A stretch of 10,602 nucleotides of DNA from Leptospira chreensis (GTDB lineage Bacteria > Spirochaetota > Leptospiria > Leptospirales > Leptospiraceae): the NCBI RefSeq assembly GCF_016919165.1, contig NZ_JAFFPS010000030.1:1-10602 (forward strand). The letters run 5' to 3'. Below are positions 1 to 6,017 of the stretch, piece by piece. The number at the start of each line of letters is the position of its first letter. Within the stretch, counting starts at the first letter, position 1. The position numbers were made by a program, and so were the translations under genes. The notes beneath the pieces are model-generated. The model had not been told where the DNA came from. It saw only the letters and a list, made by a program, of their open reading frames with translations, and made no database searches.

Positions 1-80
1 AAACGAGTGACAGAAGGGAAATGTGGCGCAGCCCAAGCGAGGCCTCGTGCCGAAGCGCAGCGTTTCCACGCTGTTATGCG
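1..80 (-). repeat. attC site A (partial, cut by window edge)
   Basis: Only the gene-proximal arm is present, ending in the core GTTATGCG at 73-80. It matches 7842-7921 of site I at 78 of 80 positions (differences at 29 and 78), including the GTTTCCACGC box. It carries the GGGAAA strand of the middle stem and the GCCCAAGCGAGG hairpin. It follows the stop codon of the gene at 95-820. Confidence 0.85.
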
Positions 81-94
81 CTGAAGCTGATCTA

Positions 95-820
95 TTAGAA
101 CGATATTCCTGCTGAAAAGTCAATGTAGGCTTCGGTATTTTTTCTTGAAAAACCAAATAATTCTTTTTTCTTCGAATCAATTAGAGGATTAATGATTAAG
201 TTAGCGGCAATATTTTGATAATCAGAATTAGAAACTAAGTAACTGTATGAATTTGATTTAATCTGATTATCATAAATGAACATAGGTCCACCGGCTATAG
301 TAAAAAAGACGCCATTGTCGAGTATCAATTTTAAACCTAAGCCTGGTGAAAAATAAGCGGTTGATTTTCTCGTAACGTTAATATTGAATTCTGAAAAATT
401 ATTACTAAACGTAGGAATTATAAAAGCAGAATAAGTTTGAGAAACTTCTGGTAGAGAGCCTAATGTAGCATTTAAGAAAAAAGGAGAATTAAAAAAATAG
501 TAATTATAGAAAACCTTTATTGAATTTTGATTAAATGAAAAATTCTCATTGAAGATGAATAAATAATTTGGCGATGGTAAGTATGTTTTTTTATCATCAG
601 AAGAGTATTTAGAAAAAATAAAATTAGCACCAATTTCATTTTTACTATCAAATGCGTAAGAAGCTCCTAAAAACTGCATAGAATAATAGTAAGAGATACT
701 ATTCAAACCTGTATAAACGGAAATAGGTTTGTCATTTCTTAATTGAATTTGTTTCTCGAAGAATGATTGAGAATAAAGACTATTCGTAAACAATAGAATT
801 GTAAAAAAGTAAAATTTCAT
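95..820 (-). CDS. Secreted protein, probable outer-membrane beta-barrel, unknown family
   Basis: This 241-residue protein starts with a Sec signal peptide: K2, a hydrophobic run at about residues 4-15, and a likely cleavage site near SLYSQS. The mature part is rich in Ser, Asn, Phe and Tyr, with alternating short amphipathic strands and glycines (for example ATLGSLPEV, GLGLKLILDN, FTIAGGPMFIYDN). It ends in AYIDFSAGISF, with the terminal Phe typical of strands recognised by the Bam machinery. From this I infer an outer-membrane beta-barrel; no specific family or ligand is recognised. The ATG is preceded by CAGGAAG with good spacing. It is the only gene of its cassette and starts about 45 nt from the core of site B. 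No promoter was found, so expression probably depends on read-through. Confidence 0.75.
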   Translation of the reverse strand: MKFYFFTILLFTNSLYSQSFFEKQIQLRNDKPISVYTGLNSISYYYSMQFLGASYAFDSKNEIGANFIFSKYSSDDKKTYLPSPNYLFIFNENFSFNQNSIKVFYNYYFFNSPFFLNATLGSLPEVSQTYSAFIIPTFSNNFSEFNINVTRKSTAYFSPGLGLKLILDNGVFFTIAGGPMFIYDNQIKSNSYSYLVSNSDYQNIAANLIINPLIDSKKKELFGFSRKNTEAYIDFSAGISF

Positions 821-864
821 TTTAACTTCCTGATTATTTTTTTATTAATTTGATTTCAGCTTTT

Positions 865-996
865 GCGCATAACGAATGAGCCTTCCCGAAGTTTCCCGCC
901 CTGAGCCTCGCAGAGGCGTTAGGAGAAGCGGGAAATTTGCCGTAGGCCGAGCGAGGGCAAGTCCCGAAGCGTAGCGGGAACGGCGATGTTACACGC
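865..996 (-). repeat. attC site B (short variant, 132 bp)
   Basis: The left core is GCGCATAAC (865-873) and the right core GTTACACGC (988-996). It keeps the inner stem GTTTCCCGC/GCGGGAAAT and the hairpin GCCTC-gca-GAGGC, but lacks the roughly 33 nt CTTGC...GCAAG hairpin module found in the full-length sites. The L-type box is GCCTTCCCG on the left against CGGGAACGGC on the right, which leaves one unpaired C, a possible extrahelical base. Confidence 0.82.
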
Positions 997-1365
997 AGTT
1001 TCCGAAAGTAGAGAAGAGATTCTTGTAGAAAGGAAAGAACTGGAATGAAAAATTCTTAATCATCTTATATTCTTTTTCTTCTCTTAAATGTCTTTGTTCT
1101 TTTCTTTCTTAATCCGTGAATACTGTTTTCCGCTTAAAATCCCAAGCAAAGCAGTCGCAAGAGTATTCAATTGCAAAAACGTATTTGAAAAAGCTGAAAC
1201 GATCAGAAAGACAATATTAAGGGTAAAAGATTTCTACAATCTCTTTGAAATTTTCTTCTTTCTTAATTTCTTTTGTCTTTCTCTTCTTTATTTCTTATTC
1301 ACTGATTAGATTGATTAAGCGGAAAAACTTTTTTTTTCATTCTTCTGCTAAGTTTTTCGGATATT
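997..1365. other. Cassette body without a convincing gene (possibly decayed or non-coding)
   Basis: This unit has proper attC boundaries but no clear coding sequence. On the minus strand an ATG at 1338-1340 followed by nine A residues gives only 13 codons. A one-base shift in that A9 tract opens a frame with TAA stops at 1295, 1217 and 1109. That frame finally closes with a TAA inside the core of site B (989-991), which is where cassette genes often stop. Another minus-strand frame encodes about 50 residues with a hydrophobic stretch (NIVFLIVSAFSNTF) but has no ATG. The plus-strand frame at 1088-1309 (73 codons) has no ribosome binding site and opposes every other gene. A decayed small membrane-protein gene or a non-coding cassette both fit. 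Confidence 0.5.
1126..1326. repeat. 12-bp perfect inverted repeat inside the gene-less cassette
   Basis: TTTTCCGCTTAA at 1126-1137 is the exact reverse complement of TTAAGCGGAAAA at 1315-1326. The arms enclose about 177 nt. They are internal to the cassette and unrelated to the attC ends. They could close a structured RNA or be a relic of an inserted element; no target duplication is evident. Confidence 0.6.
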
Positions 1366-1530
1366 GCGTGTAACGAACTAGACTTACCGAAGTTCCCCGA
1401 CCCTGAGTCCCAACGGGACGTTAGGGACTGGCATGCAGCTTGCGTAAGCAAGGCGAATGCCAGAAGGGGAATTTGGCGTAGCCCGAGCGAGGGCTTGTCC
1501 CGAAGCGTAGCGGTAAGTCGCTGTTATGCG
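1366..1530 (-). repeat. attC site C (165 bp, GACTTACCG class)
   Basis: The left core is GCGTGTAAC (1366-1374) and the right core GTTATGCG (1523-1530). Inside these, GACTTACCG pairs with CGGTAAGTC. Middle stem: TTCCCC/GGGGAA. Hairpins: GTCCC-aac-GGGAC, CTTGC-gtaa-GCAAG within CTGGCA/TGCCAG, and GCCC-gagcga-GGGC. Confidence 0.87.
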
Positions 1531-1577
1531 ACGTTTCCGAGGTAATCAATAATATTAAGCCACGGATGGCGTTTATA

Positions 1578-1907
1578 CTAAGCTTTTAAGAGAACAAATT
1601 CCTCTTTTTTCTTGTTTCTTCTTGGAACGGCTTTAATTTCAACATCAAAGCCACAAGCATGAACATAATCGATTAAAGTAGAAATTTTAATGTCAGATCT
1701 AGACTCAATTCTAGAAACGCTTACCTGGGAAAAACCATCAACATCGGTTTGTTTGATACCTTGGTTTTGTCTTAACTCAGCGAGTTTTAGTTTGAAAATT
1801 TCTTTCTGAGCCTCAGCCTTTGCTTGGTTAATTATATCTTGCGGAACAAATTTGGCTAAGTCAGTATCAAAGTTTTTTAATTCTTTTTTTTGTTTTTTCT
1901 TAAGCAT
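1578..1907 (-). CDS. higA: HigA-like XRE-family antitoxin
   Basis: This 109-residue protein is a helix-turn-helix antitoxin. A lysine-rich N-terminus is followed by a helical segment with KLKLAELRQNQGIKQTDV and the recognition-helix region GFSQVSVSRIESR (about residues 58-70). It then continues with SDIKISTLIDYVHACGFDVEI, the usual end of HigA-type XRE domains. It should bind and neutralise the toxin encoded just upstream and repress the operon. Its ATG lies one base after the toxin stop (TAA-G-ATG), and GGGAG sits nine bases upstream inside the toxin's last codons. The antitoxin therefore has a real ribosome binding site while the toxin does not. Toxin-before-antitoxin order is the HigBA arrangement. 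It is slightly longer than many HigA proteins at the N-terminus. Confidence 0.88.
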   Translation of the reverse strand: MLKKKQKKELKNFDTDLAKFVPQDIINQAKAEAQKEIFKLKLAELRQNQGIKQTDVDGFSQVSVSRIESRSDIKISTLIDYVHACGFDVEIKAVPRRNKKKEEFVLLKA

Positions 1908-1908
1908 C

Positions 1909-2247
1909 TTACAAATCTCCCAAGTATTCAGAATATAATTCTTCTGATTTTTTAATCATCACTGGATAAAACTTTTTCGAAGTCGCTTTGTTTCCGCCAA
2001 TGAGTAAAATAGCATTTCGTTTAGGGTCGAAAACAAAAAAGATTCGAAAAGGTCTATTTTTGCTATTAACTCTAAGTTCCTTTAGGTTTTTAATCTTAGA
2101 TCCAGTAATAGTATCTACGTGCGGACGTCCAAGCCTAGGACCGAATTCCTTAAGAATTTCAATAGAAACTAGAATATCCTTTTTTGCGTCATTATCTAGT
2201 TCCTTGATCCAGAGAATTAGTTCCTCTGTTCTCTTTATCTCATACAC
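1909..2247 (-). CDS. higB: HigB/RelE-superfamily toxin (Gp49-like)
   Basis: This 112-residue toxin belongs to the phage-derived Gp49-like/HigB branch of the RelE fold, whose members generally cleave mRNA on the ribosome. Family features visible are EFGPRLGRPHVDTITGS (about residues 34-50), the strand KNLKELRVNSKNRPFRIFF with its basic residues, and LLIGGNKATSKKFYP near the C-terminus. The start is GTG; the nearby ATG at 2241-2243 is out of frame and stops two codons later. No Shine-Dalgarno sequence precedes the GTG. A -10 box ends seven bases upstream, so a leaderless message is likely. Together with the HTH antitoxin downstream it forms a complete toxin-antitoxin operon. Confidence 0.88.
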   Translation of the reverse strand: MYEIKRTEELILWIKELDNDAKKDILVSIEILKEFGPRLGRPHVDTITGSKIKNLKELRVNSKNRPFRIFFVFDPKRNAILLIGGNKATSKKFYPVMIKKSEELYSEYLGDL

Positions 2248-2254
2248 TAGACGT

Positions 2255-2282
2255 AATATAACATAGGAGTTATATCTGTCAA
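2255..2282 (-). promoter_or_regulatory. higBA promoter with overlapping palindromic operator
   Basis: On the minus strand TTGACA (2277-2282) is followed by 16 nt, TATATT (2255-2260), then seven bases to the GTG start. A perfect palindrome, ATATAAC-6 nt-GTTATAT (2256-2275), fills the spacer and overlaps the -10 box. It is the natural site for the HTH antitoxin to repress its own operon. Confidence 0.68.
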
Positions 2283-2321
2283 TAGGCTTTTTTGTATCTT
2301 TTTATCCTTTATTATCTCTCT

Positions 2322-2344
2322 AACGGGCATGGACGCCCGTTTTT
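2322..2344 (+). terminator. Rho-independent terminator facing right
   Basis: AACGGGC (2322-2328) and GCCCGTT (2335-2341) form a stem with a six-base loop, followed by a T run at 2340-2344. The T run is on the plus strand, so it would stop rightward transcription, opposite to all the genes. It lies in the leader of the higBA cassette. Confidence 0.55.
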
Positions 2345-2365
2345 AATTGGGCTCTCGGAAATGTT

Positions 2366-2533
2366 CGCATAACGAACTAGGGGAGACGACGTTCCTCGTA
2401 GCTGAGCCTACGTAGTAGGCGTTAGCGTCGGCGCGCTTTTTGCGAACGCAAGAAAGCGTGACGGAGAGGAATGTGTCGCAGACCGAGCGAGGCCGGCAGT
2501 GCCGAAGCGAAGCGTTTCCCCGCTGTTACACGC
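2366..2533 (-). repeat. attC site D (168 bp, GGGGAGACG class)
   Basis: The left core is CGCATAAC (2366-2373) and the right core GTTACACGC (2525-2533). The box GGGGAGACG pairs with CGTTTCCCC. Middle stem: TTCCTC/GAGGAA. Hairpins: GCCTAC-gta-GTAGGC and an extended CGCTTT...AAAGCG arm around TTGCG/CGCAA. The third hairpin (GACCGAGCGAGGCC) is weaker than in other copies. Confidence 0.87.
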
Positions 2534-2539
2534 AGTCGC

Positions 2540-3016
2540 TTATTCTCCAGTCATTTGTAGTGCTTTTTCTATTAAAGCTTTGGAAAGATGGATATCATGT
2601 TCCTCAAGAAGCATTAATGAACTTTTAATTTCAGAAACTAATCCCTTGTTTTTTGCAGAGATAAGAATTCCAATAGTTCCAATGACTTTTTGATTTTCCA
2701 ATTTAGCAACTTTTCTAGCTTTTTTATCATCAAGTAACAGAATGCTATTTTTAAATTCCTTCGATAGAACAATAGCTTCTGATTCACCTTTTCCTAATGA
2801 AAGTCTATAAGCGTTAAAGGCGTCTATATTGTTGCATTTTTTTATAAAGGGTTTAGTCCATTCTTGTAATGTGGAACTGAATTTTTTGTCTGTCTGAGCA
2901 ATTTCTTCGTAAACTGAGAAAGGAACGATGATATCCTGAAAAATTTCATCTAAAAGATGTAGTTTATTAATAATTGCTAGTGATATTAGGGGAGATGAGT
3001 CAGCAATTATTATCAA
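2540..3016 (-). CDS. PIN-domain toxin, DUF3368 type (VapC-like)
   Basis: This 158-residue PIN nuclease has the acidic residues of the family in order: D6 in MIIIADSSPLISL, E37/E38 in VPFSVYEEI, E78/E80 in GKGESEAIVLS, and D96/D97 in LLLDDKKAR. The GxGExEAI and LLDDxxAR motifs with the following IGTIGIL segment are typical of DUF3368 proteins, putative RNA-cleaving toxins paired with UPF0175 antitoxins. That partner is encoded directly upstream, seven bases away. The start is TTG at 3014-3016: the frame has a stop upstream and offers no ATG nearby. No clear ribosome binding site is seen, so translation is probably coupled to the antitoxin gene and kept low. Confidence 0.88.
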   Translation of the reverse strand: MIIIADSSPLISLAIINKLHLLDEIFQDIIVPFSVYEEIAQTDKKFSSTLQEWTKPFIKKCNNIDAFNAYRLSLGKGESEAIVLSKEFKNSILLLDDKKARKVAKLENQKVIGTIGILISAKNKGLVSEIKSSLMLLEEHDIHLSKALIEKALQMTGE

Positions 3017-3023
3017 TGTGAAT

Positions 3024-3278
3024 CTATTTTAACAAAGAAGATTCGGAATCTAGGTCATCTGAATCGTAATCAATAACTGGTATTCCGTCTCGTGAAATTT
3101 TATGCATAAAAGTTTTTAGATCTAAAGATGAAAACTCAGCTGCTTGTGTTAAAGTAAATCTACCCTTAGTAAAAAGGTGTTTAGCAAATTCAAATTTTAA
3201 GTCATTCTTTAATGAATCTTCCGTTTCGTTTATTGCTAAAAGTAGATGGTCAGGAATTTCTATCTGCAAAAGGCTCAT
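3024..3278 (-). CDS. UPF0175-family antitoxin
   Basis: This 84-residue protein has the UPF0175 layout. An N-terminal strand (LLQIEIPDHLL) is followed by LKFEFAKHLFTKGRFTLTQAAEFSSLDLKTFMHKIS, a helix-turn-helix-like core, and an acidic tail beginning IPVIDYDSDDLD. In this family the tail is thought to contact the PIN toxin and the HTH to bind the operator. It is the first gene of its operon, ahead of the DUF3368 toxin, which is the usual order for this pair. The ATG has no Shine-Dalgarno sequence, but a -10-like box ends six bases upstream, suggesting a leaderless message. Confidence 0.87.
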   Translation of the reverse strand: MSLLQIEIPDHLLLAINETEDSLKNDLKFEFAKHLFTKGRFTLTQAAEFSSLDLKTFMHKISRDGIPVIDYDSDDLDSESSLLK

Positions 3279-3284
3279 AGTTCG

Positions 3285-3315
3285 ATTTTGATGTAGAATT
3301 TGGATTTGTCAAATT
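3285..3315 (-). promoter_or_regulatory. Promoter and candidate operator of the UPF0175/PIN operon
   Basis: On the minus strand TTGACA (3307-3312) is followed by 16 nt, CAAAAT (3285-3290), then six bases to the ATG. The spacing and -10 sequence match the brnT promoter in this window. The inverted repeat AATTTG-7 nt-CAAATT (3297-3315) covers the -35 box and may be the antitoxin operator. Confidence 0.55.
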
Positions 3316-3371
3316 GATTTACTTGAGTATTCGTTCGGATATTGCCTTTTCTGATCAAATTTTAAGCGATT

Positions 3372-3535
3372 GCGTGTAACGAACTAGGGGAGACGACGTT
3401 CCTCGTAGCTGAGCCTCGCAGAGGCGTTAGCGTCGGCGCGAATCTTGCGAATGCAAGAGACGTGACGGAGAGGAATGTGGCGCAGCCCAAGCGAGGGCTT
3501 GTCCCGAAGCGAAGCGTTTCCCAGAAGTTATACGC
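3372..3535 (-). repeat. attC site E (164 bp, GGGGAGACG class)
   Basis: The left core is GCGTGTAAC (3372-3380) and the right core GTTATACGC (3527-3535). Middle stem: TTCCTC/GAGGAA. Hairpins: GCCTC-gca-GAGGC, TCTTGC-gaat-GCAAGA and GCCC-aagcga-GGGC. The right spacer is AGAA rather than the usual GCT, and the left and right cores do not match each other, as expected at a junction between different cassettes. Confidence 0.87.
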
Positions 3536-3540
3536 CGTAA

Positions 3541-4203
3541 CTAATTCGTAAAATATGTTTGGAATTTTCTTCCCTTGTATTTATTGATTAGTTCGTCTGT
3601 GATTTTGTTCTCGAGTGTAAAGTAGATATCTTTTGAAACTATTAGAGAATTACCAGGTCTGAATATTCCATTGGGATTATCATACTTTAGAATTTTCAAA
3701 CTAAGACATTTTTGAATTCTTGGATTCTGAAAAATATATCCATGATTGTATTTGTAGCTTTGTTCTCTTTTTGGATTTATCATTATTTCTGTAGATAATG
3801 TTTCATTTGCCGGAAACCAGTAAAGGAAGTTAAGTTTTGGATCATTATCAATTTCGAGTAGAATATCAATATACTTTTGTTCATTAGTATTCTCATTGGT
3901 AGTATACCTTTCTTTAAATTTTTTTAATCCAATTCTATGAGATATATATTTTACTATTTTTAAGAAAATATATGGCAGAATTATTAATAATATAAATAAA
4001 TAAATTTCGGTAGTTAGTATAGCATTATTAATCTGTTCAGGAAGTTGACCTAATAAAATTCGCCTATCTTTTTTATCAGTAAAATCAAATAAATCTATTC
4101 CATGCGAATAATATAATCTCAAATAAAGCATTATTATATAACTTGTGTAGTATAGTCCTAGTGCTAATCCTCGACTAAATAGAAATTTAAATAGATCATC
4201 CAT
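3541..4203 (-). CDS. Membrane protein with two helices, unknown function
   Basis: I do not recognise this 220-residue protein. A hydrophobic segment lies at about residues 7-31 (LFSRGLALGLYYTSYIIML). A second lies at about residues 65-86 (TTEIYLFILLIILPYIFLKIV). A basic region follows (KKFKERY), then a soluble C-terminal domain of about 125 residues with several Trp, Tyr and Asn residues and strand-like segments. The second helix with positively charged flanks suggests the C-terminal domain is cytoplasmic. The ATG is preceded by AGG with seven-base spacing. The stop codon is five bases from the attC core, and the gene is alone in its cassette without a visible promoter. A membrane-anchored defence effector is possible but unproven. 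Confidence 0.75.
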   Translation of the reverse strand: MDDLFKFLFSRGLALGLYYTSYIIMLYLRLYYSHGIDLFDFTDKKDRRILLGQLPEQINNAILTTEIYLFILLIILPYIFLKIVKYISHRIGLKKFKERYTTNENTNEQKYIDILLEIDNDPKLNFLYWFPANETLSTEIMINPKREQSYKYNHGYIFQNPRIQKCLSLKILKYDNPNGIFRPGNSLIVSKDIYFTLENKITDELINKYKGRKFQTYFTN

Positions 4204-4256
4204 TTTTATTACCTGTGTTGTAAATTATGATACTTAGTAAATGTATTTTTAGTTAT

Positions 4257-4422
4257 GGCGTATAACGAACTAGACTTACCGAAGTTGTCCGACCCTGAGT
4301 CCCGGCGGGACGTTAGGGACTGGCACGTAGCTTGCGAACGCAAGGCGAGTGACAGGAGGACAATTTGGCGCAGCCCGAGCGAGGGCTAGTCCCGAAGCGT
4401 AGCGGTAAGTCGCTGTTAGCCG
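4257..4422 (-). repeat. attC site F (166 bp, GACTTACCG class)
   Basis: The left core is GGCGTATAAC (4257-4266) and the right core GTTAGCCG (4415-4422). GACTTACCG pairs with CGGTAAGTC. Middle stem: TTGTCC/GGACAA. Hairpins: GTCCC-ggc-GGGAC, CTTGC-gaac-GCAAG within CTGGCAC/GTGACAG, and GCCC-gagcga-GGGC. Confidence 0.87.
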
Positions 4423-4434
4423 AAGTGATTTATT

Positions 4435-5808
4435 TTACTTAACTTCCTTTTTAGGTTTGAAAAAGTAGTTAAATACCTTTTTTCCTATTGAATCATTTAT
4501 TACGTTGTCTAACAGTTCCTGATCTCTCATTGCATATTTATAATCGCGATCTATTTCCTTAGTCATATAATTTTTTAATAGATCCATTCTTAGGTAAATA
4601 TTTGCTTCGAGTAACTGTTCGGGTGTTAAGTTTAATTCCGAAGCACTTAGGTTTACGTTATTATGTGCAATAATTGAAAGTTTTGAAAAAGTTAGTTTTT
4701 CCGCTTGGATATCAAAGATTTTTAGTATTAAAAGCTTTAGTATGTAGTAGCATGCTGTAATAATTCCAGATGAAATTAATACCGAAGGTAGTTTTAATAT
4801 TATAACATCGGATACTTTGCTAAGGGTTAACAAAGCAATTATTTCTATAAAGGTTAATGTACTGTTGTAAAGATTGACTACTATTGTGATTAATACAGCT
4901 GAAGGAACTATTGAAAAGAAACCATATGCCCATAAATATTTATTTCCTTGCTTCGAAAATGATGCTAGTTCATTACTATATAAAGCCGATTCATTTTTAA
5001 TTGTTCTCAGGTTCGATTGTTTTTCTAAAATTTCCGTATTTAGTTTCTTATTTTGAGCATCAAGCAGTCTTGATTTTGATTCAATTTCGTTGAGTTCTTT
5101 TTCCCTTTGCTGTAGGTTTATTTCTGTTTTAGATAGAGCTTCTGTCTTTGTTTGATTTAGCGATTCCTGAGCAATTAGGTCAGCTTTTAATTTATTTATG
5201 CTTTCTTCAATTGTATTTACTTCTTGAGTTTTGCTTGTAAAAGAGGTAGTTAGTTCGGTAACTTTTTGCGATAATTCAGTGACTTCTGTTTGGTGTTTTG
5301 ATTTTTCGTCTTTAATTTTTTTTCTATCTATAGCTATTTGATTTTCAATTTCATTTTTATATTGTTTAATTTTACTTAAAGGTTCAATTAAACTTTCGAT
5401 TTCAATTAATGGAACTCCATGAAAACGCATTGCATTTATTGTTATTTTATCAAAATTTAACCATCCTGAATCGTAAGAAAAGACTAGTTTTGATATAATA
5501 GTATTTATTGAAATTTTATAAAATTTACTATCATCGGATTTGATTTCTTCAATAGGAAAAATCCTATTGGAATTTGTGAATATATCTGATCCTGAAATTC
5601 GTATTTTCTCAATGTCAATAAAATTTGAATCTATTTCAATATAGTTCAAAAAGTATGCCTCTTGGAGGTTAATTTGAATACTTTCTGAGCTGATTTTGAG
5701 TTCAAATTTATCTACAGTATTGTATAATTTGTTTTCTTCTTGTTTTGAACTTACTAGAAAACTAGGTATTTCTTTTAATTCATAAGTTTCGGGATTGAGT
5801 TCTTCCAT
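4435..5808 (-). CDS. Coiled-coil membrane protein, unknown function (candidate defence factor)
   Basis: This 457-residue protein has three visible parts. Residues 1-140 look like a beta-rich soluble domain. Residues about 145-285 are a long coiled coil rich in Glu, Lys, Gln and Ser (for example VTELSQKVTELTTSF, NLQQREKELNEIESKSRLLD). Residues about 291-366 hold hydrophobic segments: one at 293-312 (YGFFSIVPSAVLITIV), a less regular one around 320-345, and one at 346-365 (SSGIITACYYILKLLILKIF). A charged C-terminal tail of about 90 residues follows. The N-terminal domain and coiled coil are probably cytoplasmic. The ATG has AAAGGAAA at suitable spacing. It is the second longest gene in the window and sits alone in its cassette, with a stop 12 bases from the attC core. 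No family is recognised. Confidence 0.78.
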   Translation of the reverse strand: MEELNPETYELKEIPSFLVSSKQEENKLYNTVDKFELKISSESIQINLQEAYFLNYIEIDSNFIDIEKIRISGSDIFTNSNRIFPIEEIKSDDSKFYKISINTIISKLVFSYDSGWLNFDKITINAMRFHGVPLIEIESLIEPLSKIKQYKNEIENQIAIDRKKIKDEKSKHQTEVTELSQKVTELTTSFTSKTQEVNTIEESINKLKADLIAQESLNQTKTEALSKTEINLQQREKELNEIESKSRLLDAQNKKLNTEILEKQSNLRTIKNESALYSNELASFSKQGNKYLWAYGFFSIVPSAVLITIVVNLYNSTLTFIEIIALLTLSKVSDVIILKLPSVLISSGIITACYYILKLLILKIFDIQAEKLTFSKLSIIAHNNVNLSASELNLTPEQLLEANIYLRMDLLKNYMTKEIDRDYKYAMRDQELLDNVINDSIGKKVFNYFFKPKKEVK

Positions 5809-5844
5809 ATGTATTTCCTTTTATAATTTCTGATTTAATCATTT

Positions 5845-6008
5845 CGGCTAACGAACGAGGCTAAACGACGTTCCTCGGAGCTGAGCCTACGGAGTAGGCG
5901 TTAGCGTCGGCACGTATTCTTGCAGAGCAAGAATCGTGACGGAGAGGAATGTGCCGAAGGCCAAGCGAGGGCTTGACCCGAAGCGAAGTGTTTAGCCGAT
6001 GTTATGCG
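5845..6008 (-). repeat. attC site G (164 bp, covariant of the GGGGAGACG class)
   Basis: The left core is CGGCTAAC (5845-5852) and the right core GTTATGCG (6001-6008). The L-type box changes on both sides: GGCTAAAC on the left and GTTTAGCC on the right, keeping the stem paired. Middle stem: TTCCTC/GAGGAA. Hairpins: GCCTAC-gga-GTAGGC and TTCTTGC-aga-GCAAGAA. Confidence 0.87.
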
Positions 6009-6017
6009 AAGTTTCTT

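Noticed and set aside
1088..1309. Plus-strand 73-residue frame in the gene-less cassette
   Set aside because: There is no ribosome binding site, composition is low-complexity Phe/Leu, and direction is opposite to all genes. It is mentioned in the region entry but not called as a CDS.
1366..1530. Repeats as MITEs, REP elements or tRNA-like genes
   Set aside because: The outermost bases covary with the far end of the same gene unit rather than forming target duplications, and no cloverleaf or anticodon arm is present. Integron attC explains both facts.
1988..2266. Plus-strand 92-residue frame opposite higB
   Set aside because: It is a shadow of the well-supported toxin gene on the other strand.
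2440..2693. Two plus-strand reading frames across attC site D
   Set aside because: Their N-terminal parts translate the repeat; similar frames appear over other attC copies. They run antisense into the PIN toxin gene and have no ribosome binding site.
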